Source: Acidobacteriota bacterium (lineage in GTDB: Bacteria; Acidobacteriota; Terriglobia; Acidiferrales; UBA7541). From it: a stretch of 61,222 bases of DNA. The position numbers and the translations under genes are program-made. Below are positions 15,221 to 23,452 of this stretch, piece after piece; position 1 is the stretch's first letter; every line of letters begins with the position of its first letter. The stretch is from positions 1-61,222 of the forward strand of contig JAJYLB010000021.1 in NCBI GenBank assembly GCA_021788095.1. The letters run 5' to 3'. Below the pieces are notes generated by a model. That model did no database searches and was not told the origin of the DNA. It was given only the letters and a program-made list of their open reading frames with translations.

Positions 15221-17176
15221 ATGCCGGTCATTCTGCGCTGGCGCGCGCTGCGGCTCGGTGAGCGCGCGGCGCAAGCGGTGCTGAGCGCGATCTTCTTGTG
15301 CGGCGCGGCGCTCGCACAGCCGCAGGCCCCGCCCGCCAATCCCCGCATCGAGGACGTCACCGTCGCCAGCAAGGCGCTGGGACGCGGGGTGAAGGTCCGC
15401 GTCCTGTTGCCCTCCGACTATGCATCCTCCGAGCGGGCTTACCCCGTGCTCTACCTGCTGCACGGGCTCTACGGCAATTACACCAACTGGGACAAGCTCA
15501 CCCGCCTCGAGAGCTATACGCGGAAGCTCCCCGTGATCGTCGTCATGCCCGACGCGGGCAATTCCTGGTACGTGAACTCCGCCACCGTTCCCGCCGACCG
15601 GTTCGGGGATTTTCTTACCGCAGACGTCATCCCTTACGTCGAGCATCATTACCGGGTCCTCGCCGACCGCGGGCATAGGGCGATCGCCGGGCTCTCGATG
15701 GGCGGCTACGGCGCGCTGAGGTACGCCCTAAAGCATCCCGGCATGTTCTCCACGGTCGGCAGCTTCAGCGGCGCGCTGAACGCTCCGCTCGACCTGGCGC
15801 AGGAGGAGCCGAAGTTCGCACCGTACCTAAACCCCGTCTTCGGCGCGCCCGCGAGCGCGACGCGCATCAACAACGACCTGTTCCGGCTCCTGCGCGAACT
15901 GGAGCCCGCGAACGCGCCCTACTTTTACGTCGATTGCGGCGCCAACGATCCCTACTTCATTCCTACCAATCGCGCCTTCACCCTCGAGCTGCACGACCGT
16001 AAATTCGCCTACGAGTATCACGAGACCCCCGGAGGGCACGATTGGAAATACTGGAACAGCCGGCTGCCGGTCTTCCTGCATTTGCTGCGTGCGCGGGGAT
16101 TCTTCGGGGAGGTTTCCGAAGGGAATCCGGCGCAAAGCGCCGCCTTCGATTGCACGCCCCGATTCGCGCTGACGCCCCCGTGGCTGGGCGCCGACGCCGC
16201 CTATTCCGTCCCCTTGCCCGACGGCCGCGATGTGTGGATCTTCGGCGATACGCTCTACGGCGCCCACCGCATCGTGCTCGGGAACACCCCGCAAATGGTC
16301 CGCAATAGCATCGGTGTCTCCACTTGCCGCGACGGAAAGTTCGATATCGATTACGTGATCCGGCGCGGCGCCCGCGGCAAGCCCGCGGACTTTTTCCCAT
16401 CGCACCGGCCCGGCACTTGGTACTGGGCGCTCGATGGCGTCTATTACGACCACGACCTATGGGTCACCACGCTGTGTGTTCGCAAGGCGGAAAAGAAGAC
16501 CTCCGCTGCGTTCGATTTCGCGCTCTGCGGCGCCGGTCTGGCGCGCGTCTCCGGCCTGGATGGCGATCCCCGCGAATGGAAGGTTTCCATTTCGCCCCTC
16601 GTCCCCGATGGCGCCGAGTCATATCCTTCGGCGACAACGCTGATTGACGGCAAGTATCTCTACATCTTCTCCGTCGAGGATTTCGGAGCGCGAAACATGG
16701 CGCTGGTTCGCATCCTCCTCAACGGCCTGGCCTCTCCGAAAAAGAACCTCGAGTACCTCGCCGCCGATGGCGCCTGGAAGCCCGGCTTCGATCCGAAAGA
16801 CGCGAAGCCCGTCATGGACCGCGGCGCCAGCGAGATGTCGGTGCGTTACCACCCGGAGTTGAAGAAGTGGGTCGCCGTCATGATGGACCCCGACTTCAAG
16901 GCTGGCCGCGTGCTCTTCCGTACCGCAGATAGCTTCGAGGGGCCATGGACCGAGCCCCAGGTCATCTACCACGTCCCGGAAATGCAGCAGGGCTCACCCC
17001 GCTATGACCCCGACAATTTCTGCTACGCCGCGAAGGAGCATCCCGAGTTCGAGCAGCCGGGTAAGTTGATCTTTACTTACGTCTGCAACACCTTGGATGT
17101 GCCCAAGCTCGCAACCCATCTCGGCATCTACTATCCGCGGGTTGTCGAGATGCCAATCCCGAATTCCGGCCGCTGA
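15221..17176 (+). CDS. Secreted esterase fused to a DUF4185-like propeller
   Basis: A protein of 651 residues with a signal peptide (cleavage after GAALAQ, about residue 28). Residues about 38-300 form an alpha/beta-hydrolase of the esterase D/feruloyl-esterase kind: YLLHGLYGNYTNW, VVMPDAGNSWYVNS, the nucleophile elbow GLSMGGYGA, acid DCGANDPY and GGHDWKYW for the histidine. Residues about 310-640 are a DUF4185-like propeller: PWLGADAAYSVPLPDG, WIFGDTLYG, RNSIGVSTCRDG, WYWALDGVYYD, SEMSVRYHPELKKWVAVMMD and DNFCYAAKEHPEFE. A de-esterifying enzyme carrying its own glycan-handling module is a sensible reading. It is the last gene of the operon. Confidence 0.75.
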   Translation: MPVILRWRALRLGERAAQAVLSAIFLCGAALAQPQAPPANPRIEDVTVASKALGRGVKVRVLLPSDYASSERAYPVLYLLHGLYGNYTNWDKLTRLESYTRKLPVIVVMPDAGNSWYVNSATVPADRFGDFLTADVIPYVEHHYRVLADRGHRAIAGLSMGGYGALRYALKHPGMFSTVGSFSGALNAPLDLAQEEPKFAPYLNPVFGAPASATRINNDLFRLLRELEPANAPYFYVDCGANDPYFIPTNRAFTLELHDRKFAYEYHETPGGHDWKYWNSRLPVFLHLLRARGFFGEVSEGNPAQSAAFDCTPRFALTPPWLGADAAYSVPLPDGRDVWIFGDTLYGAHRIVLGNTPQMVRNSIGVSTCRDGKFDIDYVIRRGARGKPADFFPSHRPGTWYWALDGVYYDHDLWVTTLCVRKAEKKTSAAFDFALCGAGLARVSGLDGDPREWKVSISPLVPDGAESYPSATTLIDGKYLYIFSVEDFGARNMALVRILLNGLASPKKNLEYLAADGAWKPGFDPKDAKPVMDRGASEMSVRYHPELKKWVAVMMDPDFKAGRVLFRTADSFEGPWTEPQVIYHVPEMQQGSPRYDPDNFCYAAKEHPEFEQPGKLIFTYVCNTLDVPKLATHLGIYYPRVVEMPIPNSGR

Positions 17177-17375
17177 ACCGCGCCGCGAGTCCGCAGCCTG
17201 GCTCCAGGCCGCGGACCGTAAGCTCGGACTTCCTCTGAGACGGCGCACGCGTCGCAACACTTCGGTTTTCACCTCACGCATCGCTGGCCGTCTCTCCTTT
17301 GAGGCGAGGAAGGACAGGCAAATAAAGCGATGGATATCCCAAATCGGATGCCCATTGGCTGACTTCTGGGTCATC

Positions 17376-17403
17376 TTGACTTCCTTCGCGGCGGTGATAG
17401 GCT
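17376..17403 (+). promoter_or_regulatory. Possible promoter of hicBA
   Basis: TTGACT at 17376-17381, 16 bp spacer, TAGGCT at 17398-17403. The likely transcript start would lie only a few bases before the ATG at 17413, so the mRNA may be nearly leaderless; no ribosome binding site is seen. Confidence 0.35.
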
Positions 17404-17412
17404 TTGAAAAGT

Positions 17413-17700
17413 ATGAGGCGACGTCAAAGGCAGAATCCCCAGAAGGGTGTCGCGCTCAAAGAATACAATTTCACCGTGTTCTTCGAGCCTGCGGCCGAGG
17501 GCGGATATATTGTGACTTGCCCTGCCTTACCAGGCCTCGTCACCGAAGGTGACAGCCTGAGGGAGGCCCGAAGCATGGCTCAGGATGCCATTCGCGCCTA
17601 CCTCGAGAGCCTCCGCAAGGATGGCGAGCCAATTCCAACCGATCCAAAATTTAGCGCCGAGCCCGTTAAAGAGAGGATCCGAGTCGCGATTCCGGCGTGA
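17413..17700 (+). CDS. hicB: HicB-family antitoxin
   Basis: A protein of 95 residues. The signature EYNFTVFFEPAAEGGYIVTC, followed by PALPGLVTEGDSLREARSMA and DAIRAYLESLRKDGEPIP, is the degraded RNase-H-like fold of HicB antitoxins. No helix-turn-helix or ribbon-helix-helix domain follows, so it is the short form. The ATG at 17413 is used; an upstream in-frame TTG at 17404 is possible. The stop codon overlaps the hicA GTG. It neutralises the HicA mRNA interferase. The first dozen residues (RRRQRQNPQKG) are unusual for the family, and the true start could be questioned, but no later start codon is available before the conserved part. Confidence 0.85.
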   Translation: MRRRQRQNPQKGVALKEYNFTVFFEPAAEGGYIVTCPALPGLVTEGDSLREARSMAQDAIRAYLESLRKDGEPIPTDPKFSAEPVKERIRVAIPA

Positions 17701-17927
17701 GCAAGCGCCTGCCGGCGGTGAAGCCCAAGGCAGTTCTGCGTGCTCTCGCTCGAGGGGGCTTCTCCGTCCATCACACTTCCGGAAGTCATTACGTTCTGAA
17801 ACATCCTGACAAGCCGCGCCTTCGGGTCACTGTCCCCTATCACAACAAGGACCTTAAGCGCGGAACTCTTGCGTCGATTATCGCTCAAGCTGGCTTCACG
17901 CCCGAAGAGTTTTTGAGTTTGCTTTAG
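17697..17927 (+). CDS. hicA: HicA-family mRNA interferase toxin
   Basis: A protein of 76 residues starting at a GTG that overlaps the hicB stop (GTGA). It shows the double-stranded-RNA-binding-like fold of HicA: VKPKAVLRALARGGFSVHHT, then GSHYVLKHPDK with the conserved Gly-Ser-His, VTVPYHNKDLKRGTLASIIA and the short C-terminal helix TPEEFLSLL. HicA cleaves mRNAs under stress when HicB is degraded. Gene order here is antitoxin first. The catalytic His is present, so the toxin looks active. Confidence 0.88.
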   Translation: MSKRLPAVKPKAVLRALARGGFSVHHTSGSHYVLKHPDKPRLRVTVPYHNKDLKRGTLASIIAQAGFTPEEFLSLL

Positions 17928-17949
17928 CTGCGCAAATACAGGTGTGCAA

Positions 17950-18084
17950 GGGCGGGAGAGGTTGCAGGGCCAGCGGGGGACTCGGCGGCAAGGGCGGAGG
18001 CACGTAGGCCCGGAAGGACTCGTCCTGAAACGTCTTCAGGACGTAAGCTCCAATGCGGTTGTTCGGTTTCCTTGGCGTCGCCAT
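17950..18084 (-). pseudogene. Fic-family protein, N-terminal remnant
   Basis: About 45 codons on the reverse strand read like the N-terminus of Fic/DOC adenylyltransferases: IGAYVLKTFQDESFRAYVPP followed by PLPPSPPLALQPL. The pattern of a small aromatic-rich beta strand, then a PxPLPPxPPL linker, is characteristic of that family. After this the frame loses similarity and runs into the hicA 3' end, so neither the Fic domain nor the HxFx(D/E)GNGR motif is present. It is probably a remnant left by an insertion or deletion that brought in hicBA. Confidence 0.5.
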
Positions 18085-18233
18085 CCCGAAAGGATCGTTT
18101 CGTTAGGAATTTCCCAACGAAACCTTAGCGCGTTTCCCTTTCGCTATCCAGCGAAGGTGCCTTTTGGTTTCTCCGCGCCCGTCCTCTGAACTTGTACGTG
18201 GGCGAGCAGGTCGTGCGGTTGAATGCGGGCCGG

Positions 18234-21200
18234 CTACTGGCGGCGGCTGCCGGCCGAGACCGTGCCCAGGTTCGCCTGCCGCAGCTGCCGGTTAAGCGCA
18301 ACCAAATCCTGCGCCTTGAGCTTATTCCACTTCGCCAGTTCGGCCTCAGCCATGACTTTCGCTTTCGCAAAGCCCTGCCGCACGGTCGTATACGGCGCAT
18401 CCAGGCCGTTCTGCGCCGAACCGGAAAGCTGGCCGAGAATCCGGCCCAACCCGCTCAGGCTCGTCGGCGCAGGCGCCGCGTCGCCTTCGCCCGAGGCATC
18501 CGGATTCGGCGGCTCGGGGGCAAAGCCCTCGATCGCGTGCGCCTTGTCGCTCAGCGCGGAAATCGCGGCAGCCAGTGACTGATTGCCCTTGGCGCTCGAT
18601 TCCAGTTTCGCCAGCTTCGCGCGCAATTGCTCCGCTTCGCGCTGCGCGCGCGAAACCCGCGTTTCGAGCGCCTGAATCTCGCCCGCAAGCTGCCGTTGCT
18701 CCTGCATCGCCTGTGCCGAGTAGGTGATCCCCGGCGCGAGCTTCACCACCAGCGGCTGCGTGTAGGGATGACCGCCGGCCGTCAAGCGCACGGTATACGT
18801 TCCTGGTGCAGCCGGATGGCCCGCGCCACCACCGAAGAAGGCAAAAAAGCCGCCGCGGCCGCCGCCCGTCTGTGCGCCCGGCTTCACGTCGCGCAGATCC
18901 CAGCTCCACGCATGCAAGCCGGCTGCTGCGCTTAAAATCGCGGGCGTACGAGCGAAAACCGCCGCAACCGTCATGGTGTTCGGGTTCTGGCGGGGCACGC
19001 GCTGCGTGCTGCTGTAATGCCGCACCACATGTCCGGCGCTGTTGAGAATGTCGAGCGAAACCGGCCCGCTGTCGGCGCGCAAATAGTAATAAATCACCGC
19101 GCCCGAAGGCGGTGCATCCGCCGAAATCACGAGCATCGGATCGAGATCGGCCGCTTCGTGGGAGGGGTCGTTTCCGCCATAGACTCGCGCCCTGCTCGCA
19201 TGCAACTCTGCCGGCTCCGGCTTGTAAAGCACGACGGCGGCGTCATTCATCGTCGCCTTCACCTGCCGCAGCGGGCTCATGTCGTCCATGACCCAGAACG
19301 AGCGGCCGAAGGTGGCGATCGCCAGCGCTTGGCCATGGAATGCAAACCCTCGGATCTCGACGGGCGGCATGTTCAGCCGTAACGACTGCCACTGGTTGCC
19401 GTTATCGAAGGAAACGTAAACACCCATGTTGGTGCCGCAGAACAGCAATCCCTCACGCACCGGATCTTCGGTAATGGACTCCAGATATTCATCCGAGGGA
19501 ATGCCGTTGACGATCTTCGTCCACGTCTTCCCGCCATCGGTCGTGCGGTAAATGTACGGATGGCCGTCATTCAGCCGATGCCGGTCAACCGCCGCGAAGG
19601 CCTCCTGCGGGTTGTAGTGCGAGGCCGCCATCTGGATGACCTTGCTCCACGGAGTTAGCTCCGGCGGCGTGACGTTGTGCCACGTCTGGCCGTCGTTGCG
19701 CGTCACCTGAATGTAGCCATCGTCGGTGCCTGCCCAAATCTCGTGCGGCAGAAGCGGCGACGGTGCAATGGTATAGATCACGCCCCAACGCGGCCCGTAC
19801 GTCCGCTCGGGATACGTCGTATCTTTCGCCGTCGTGGGATCGAGATTCGGCGGAATGCCCGGATCCTGGCGCGTCAGATCGGGGCTGATCTTACGCCACG
19901 AATTCCCGCCATCGTCCGTCTGGAACAAAAACTGATTGGCGAAGAAGAACTCGTGCTTGTCCGCCATCGAGAACGCCACCGGCAGCGTCCAGGTCTGCCG
20001 GAAGTTTTGCCCGGGATAGGTCAGCAGCGGCGAGATGCTGTGCCGCTCGCCGGTGGACGGAATGCACTTGGCCACCGCGTTGCCCCCAAAGATCTCCTCC
20101 TTCGCCAGGGGATTCTCCGCTACGTCGCCGCTTTCTCCCCCAACGCACCCCGCCTGCCATCCGGTACCGTAGGTGGCGCGGCCGCCGTTCGGCCCCGCGC
20201 TCGCCGCCGAGCCGCCGTTGTCATTACTATCCTGCTGTGCGCCGTAGATCCAGTACGGCGAGCGATTGTCGGTGGTCACGTTGTACAGTTGCGCCGTCGG
20301 CTGGTTGTTCCACGAACTCCAGTTCTTGCCGCCATTGACGGTGACGATTGTGCCTTGGTCGCTCGCCAGAACCATATGGCTGTCGTCGCTCGGGTTGATC
20401 CACAGTTGGTGATAATCATCCCCGCCCGGAGCGCCCCGGAAGGCGAAGAAATGGGCGCCGCCATCGGCCGATTTGTACACCGTCGTATTCATCGCGTACA
20501 GCGTGTTTTCATGTTTCGGATCCACCGTGATCGACTCGAAATACCAGCCGCGATTCCAAGTGCGGTTGTCGGTGTCTAGCAACTTCCAGGTCGCGCCGGC
20601 GTCATCCGAGCGGTACAGTCCGCCACTTTGGGCGCTCGCATCCACCATCGCGTAAACGCGGTTCGGGTCGGTCGGCGCCACCGCAACGCCGATGCGGCCG
20701 GGATGGGCCGGCAGCCCGTTCGTCAGGTGCGCCCAGGTTTTGCCGCCGTCGTTCGACTTATACAGCCCGCCGCCCGGCTCATTCGACGGCGGATATACCG
20801 TCCATGGCGGACGCCGTGTCGCCCACATGGCCGCATAAATCACCTGCGAGTTGTCCGGATCAAACGAAAGGTCGATCGCGCCCGTGTTGTCGTTGAGGAA
20901 CAAGACCTTCGTCCAGGTCGCGCCCCCGTCCGTTGTCAGGTAAACCCCACGCTGCGGTGTGGCCGCATAGATGTTGCCGAGCGCCGCGACGAAGACCCGG
21001 TTCGGATCGTGCGGATCGACCGCAATGCGGCCAATCTGACGAGTCTTTTCCAGGCCTATGCGCGCCCAGGTCTTGCCGCCATCGGTCGACTTGAACATTC
21101 CATCGCCCAACGAGAACTGCGAGCGCGGATTGCCTTCGCCGGTGCCGACATAAAGGATATTGGGGTTCGAGGGCGCTTCTGCGATCGCGCCAATCGACGC

Positions 21201-21470
21201 CACCGGTTCGTGGTCGAAAATCGGCTCCCACGTAGTGCCGTCGTTGTTGGACCTCCACACGCCGCCATCCGCCGCGCCCATGTAGTAGGTGTCGGGCTGC
21301 TGGGTGCTGCCGGTCACCGCGACCGTGCGGCCCGCGCGAAAGGGCCCGGCCATGCGCCAGCGCATGCCGGCATAGAGCTGCGGGCTCACCTGCTGCCCGG
21401 CCATCGGCATGCAAGCCGCCAGCATCGCCGCCAATCCCATGCCCAGCGTCCCTAGATAACGACGAACCAT
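18234..21470 (-). CDS. Secreted BNR/sortilin-like beta-propeller protein
   Basis: A protein of 1078 residues. The ATG at 21470 has GGAGGAGG 5 nt upstream; a longer frame to 21593 lacks this. A signal peptide (MGLAAMLAACMPMAGQ) may be a lipoprotein signal, with Cys in LAAC. The body has many BNR Asp-boxes of the SxDGGxTW type: KSTDGGKTWARIG, TTDGGATWTKV, KSNDGGKTWAHL, RSDDAGATWKLL, VNGGKNWSS, TDDGGNSWRKI and RTTDGGKTWTKI, forming two large propellers like the VPS10/sortilin group. A C-terminal Ig-like strand set and a coiled coil (QEQRQLAGEIQALETRV onward) follow. Such proteins are common in acidobacteria; the role is unknown, with adhesion or glycan hydrolysis possible. Confidence 0.8.
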   Translation of the reverse strand: MVRRYLGTLGMGLAAMLAACMPMAGQQVSPQLYAGMRWRMAGPFRAGRTVAVTGSTQQPDTYYMGAADGGVWRSNNDGTTWEPIFDHEPVASIGAIAEAPSNPNILYVGTGEGNPRSQFSLGDGMFKSTDGGKTWARIGLEKTRQIGRIAVDPHDPNRVFVAALGNIYAATPQRGVYLTTDGGATWTKVLFLNDNTGAIDLSFDPDNSQVIYAAMWATRRPPWTVYPPSNEPGGGLYKSNDGGKTWAHLTNGLPAHPGRIGVAVAPTDPNRVYAMVDASAQSGGLYRSDDAGATWKLLDTDNRTWNRGWYFESITVDPKHENTLYAMNTTVYKSADGGAHFFAFRGAPGGDDYHQLWINPSDDSHMVLASDQGTIVTVNGGKNWSSWNNQPTAQLYNVTTDNRSPYWIYGAQQDSNDNGGSAASAGPNGGRATYGTGWQAGCVGGESGDVAENPLAKEEIFGGNAVAKCIPSTGERHSISPLLTYPGQNFRQTWTLPVAFSMADKHEFFFANQFLFQTDDGGNSWRKISPDLTRQDPGIPPNLDPTTAKDTTYPERTYGPRWGVIYTIAPSPLLPHEIWAGTDDGYIQVTRNDGQTWHNVTPPELTPWSKVIQMAASHYNPQEAFAAVDRHRLNDGHPYIYRTTDGGKTWTKIVNGIPSDEYLESITEDPVREGLLFCGTNMGVYVSFDNGNQWQSLRLNMPPVEIRGFAFHGQALAIATFGRSFWVMDDMSPLRQVKATMNDAAVVLYKPEPAELHASRARVYGGNDPSHEAADLDPMLVISADAPPSGAVIYYYLRADSGPVSLDILNSAGHVVRHYSSTQRVPRQNPNTMTVAAVFARTPAILSAAAGLHAWSWDLRDVKPGAQTGGGRGGFFAFFGGGAGHPAAPGTYTVRLTAGGHPYTQPLVVKLAPGITYSAQAMQEQRQLAGEIQALETRVSRAQREAEQLRAKLAKLESSAKGNQSLAAAISALSDKAHAIEGFAPEPPNPDASGEGDAAPAPTSLSGLGRILGQLSGSAQNGLDAPYTTVRQGFAKAKVMAEAELAKWNKLKAQDLVALNRQLRQANLGTVSAGSRRQ

Positions 21471-21581
21471 AATGCCTCCTCCAAAATTCCGGAAAGGCGA
21501 CGATACAACGGGAATCCACGTTCTAGCTGGCTTTCCGCCCGGATAGCATACACCGGAGAGCGACGTAGCGGGTGTGCGCGC

Positions 21582-21820
21582 AATTGGAATCACGACTTCA
21601 TCGAGCTGCCGGTGGTCCGAAAGGACAAACAGCGCCGACCCACCGCAACGGAAGCCGATTTAGCGGAAATTCTCTCTCAACCTTCAAGGACGATGTCGCG
21701 TTCCGGCAGGAATGGGCCGAGCGCATCGGTTTGGGCTTTGGGTTGGTACACATTGGTCCACAAACAGCCAAAGAAATCGAAACGGGGCAGGCAGCGTAAA
21801 CCAACCAGAGGCAGGATGTT
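21582..21820 (+). pseudogene. Tyrosine recombinase (integrase) remnant
   Basis: The frame reads NWNHDFIELPVVRKDKQRRP followed by TATEADLAEIL, which resembles the segment between the core-binding and catalytic domains of tyrosine-type integrases. After about 35 codons the similarity is lost and neither the catalytic Arg nor the HxxR/Tyr boxes follow. The frame then runs into a tRNA-Pro-like 3' end at 21826-21852, a usual location for an integrase relative to its attachment site. This is interpreted as the scar of an excised or decayed integrative element. Confidence 0.45.
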
Positions 21821-21825
21821 GAGAA

Positions 21826-21852
21826 TGGTCGAGGCGAGTGGTCCCGAACCAG
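21826..21852 (-). repeat. tRNA-Pro-derived fragment: anticodon arm joined to acceptor end
   Basis: On the reverse strand CTGGTTCGGGACCA, the anticodon arm of tRNA-Pro(CGG), is followed directly by CTCGCCTCGACCA, its acceptor 3' strand with CCA (one mismatch). The variable loop and T-arm are missing; the join is at a CCA shared by both stems. It lacks the hairpin seen in the copies at 45.8 and 49.4 kb. Confidence 0.6.
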
Positions 21853-22488
21853 ATTCAAAGCCTTGTGGAAACTTGTTGAAATCTATGGTTTCTAACTGAT
21901 TCCTGTTGAACGAGTTGCGGCTACTTGTGGAAGCTTGTTGAAGTTTGATGTTCTTGGAGGCTTTGGCAGCTACAATTTCATCTACAGCTGGCCAACTCGC
22001 TCGGAGCGTTCGCGAGCCCGCGCGGTCAGCCGAGCCCGACGAACCAGTCGGAAAGTTCGGCGAATCTTTGGTCGGGCTTGTAAGCGGCTACCTTGTCGCC
22101 AGTGGTATGCACTTCGACGACGATCGCCGGAATAGCTTGGCCCCTCGCGATCTCCTCGGGAAGGTCGAGAATGTCCGCCGAGCCCCGTATCGTTAGCGCC
22201 GTGGAATTAGGGAGACCCGCCCTCGCCAGAACCTGCTGGAACGCCTCCGGCGAGCACTGGCGGCGGTTCCTGCGCGATGGGAAGCAGTAGGCGGGGCGGG
22301 CGCTGCGGCCGGAGTTGCGTTGCATCGGCTTTCGTGAGGGCTGGTTGTCTATTGCGCGGTGCGAGACGTTTTCGAAGGCTACATCGGCTTGTAGCGCGAC
22401 GTCCAGGCTCCTGTGCTCCTAGGGAGATCGGAGTCACCGACGACGGTGAAGTGGAGGAGCCGGTTCGTTCACGAATTCTCGCGCTGCC
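21853..22488. other. Intergenic, mostly unrecognised
   Basis: Contains two imperfect direct copies of TTGTGGAARCTTGTTGAA (about 21863 and 21927). A reverse frame of 99 codons at 22026-22325 ends in KPDQRFAELSDWFVGLG and may be a fragment of an unknown protein, but I cannot place it in a family. No RNA gene is seen. Confidence 0.4.
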
Positions 22489-23415
22489 CTACCGGGGCTG
22501 GCTGGGATCGATAAGGCCGCAACGGCCAGCGAGCGGAGACGAACCGCCCGGCGCAAAGCTTTCGGCGATGGGAAGCAGCGGATTCGACGGCTGAAGCTCG
22601 AGTAGCCAGATCACCGCGCCATTGGAATGTTCGCAGGCGTCGGTGAGCGTGCGGGTAAACACCACCGGAGTCGGGTTGCCTTCCCTATGCCAGGAAGTCG
22701 AGTGGGCGTAGACACCGCCATAGATTGGAAAGCGGCCGCGAACCGCCAGTTTGGCATTTTCCAGAAACGAGATGAAGCCCGTCTCCTTCTCCAAGTTCAC
22801 CCACCATAGCCAGACGCCATCGACGCAGCCGCTAAGCCGATCCGCCCACCCCGAGTCGAGATCGTAGACGGTGGTAATGAACTGGAATTGCGGATTCACC
22901 CTCTGCTTGGCGCGATCGATGCTGCACAGATAATCGTGCGTGAATGTCTTGGGACTGATTCCGCGGTCGATGTCGTCGATATTCATGCCGCGGAGCCTGG
23001 GATAACGAAGGGAAAGATTCGCCAGCCTTTTTGCCCACCGCACGTAGTCCGCGCCGTAGGGCATGGAACTGGCGCCTTCACTCGGCGGGATCAGAACGGC
23101 CCAGATATCGATTCCGGCGGCGTTGGCGGCGACGACGAGTTTCCGAAAATTGGGCCAGTCGTTGGGCGGGCCGCTCCCGATCGGCATGGCGTGGCAGGTG
23201 AAGTGGTTCGCTTTCAAAGCAGCGATCGTGGCGTCGACATCGAGCGACCGATCGGCGTTGGTGAACGGCACGGACCAGGCGCAGGGGGCATCGCCCATCG
23301 CGTGCCAAGCCTGGCTTGCAGAGGACGAGCGGCGCTGGCGGGCATGGAGTGGCATGACCGCTGCGAACAGAAAAAACCAAGAAACCGCAACGAAGCGGCG
23401 ATTCCAGCCTAGCAT
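22489..23415 (-). CDS. Secreted protein of unknown function
   Basis: A protein of 308 residues. The ATG at 23415 follows an AGAGGAG stretch and opens a signal peptide (RRFVAVSWFFLFAAVMPLHA). The mature part looks like a TIM-barrel carbohydrate enzyme without a recognised family: VDATIAALKANHFTCHAMPI, GIDIWAVLIPP, YVRWAKRLANLSLRYPRLRG, then MNIDDIDRG with a possible acidic pair, FQFITTVYD, DGVWLWWVN, and IYGGVYAHSTSWH. The alternating hydrophobic strands followed by D, E or H fit a glycosidase-like or polysaccharide deacetylase-like barrel, but this is only an impression. It is the last gene of the leftward operon from 31067, 37 bp after the FAH gene. Confidence 0.6.
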   Translation of the reverse strand: MLGWNRRFVAVSWFFLFAAVMPLHARQRRSSSASQAWHAMGDAPCAWSVPFTNADRSLDVDATIAALKANHFTCHAMPIGSGPPNDWPNFRKLVVAANAAGIDIWAVLIPPSEGASSMPYGADYVRWAKRLANLSLRYPRLRGMNIDDIDRGISPKTFTHDYLCSIDRAKQRVNPQFQFITTVYDLDSGWADRLSGCVDGVWLWWVNLEKETGFISFLENAKLAVRGRFPIYGGVYAHSTSWHREGNPTPVVFTRTLTDACEHSNGAVIWLLELQPSNPLLPIAESFAPGGSSPLAGRCGLIDPSQPR

Positions 23416-23452
23416 CCTCGTTTCTCCTCTTCTTCGAGACGGGCTTCGGGAC

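Noticed and set aside
18021..18043. Perfect 9-bp hairpin CGTCCTGAA-ACGTC-TTCAGGACG as terminator of hicBA
   Set aside because: It lies inside the Fic-like coding remnant (codons for VLKTFQDE) and has no T-tract; the symmetry is better explained as coding coincidence.
21612..21899. A complete gene covering the integrase-like segment
   Set aside because: Similarity ends after about 35 codons and the frame continues through a tRNA-derived repeat; treated as a pseudogene.
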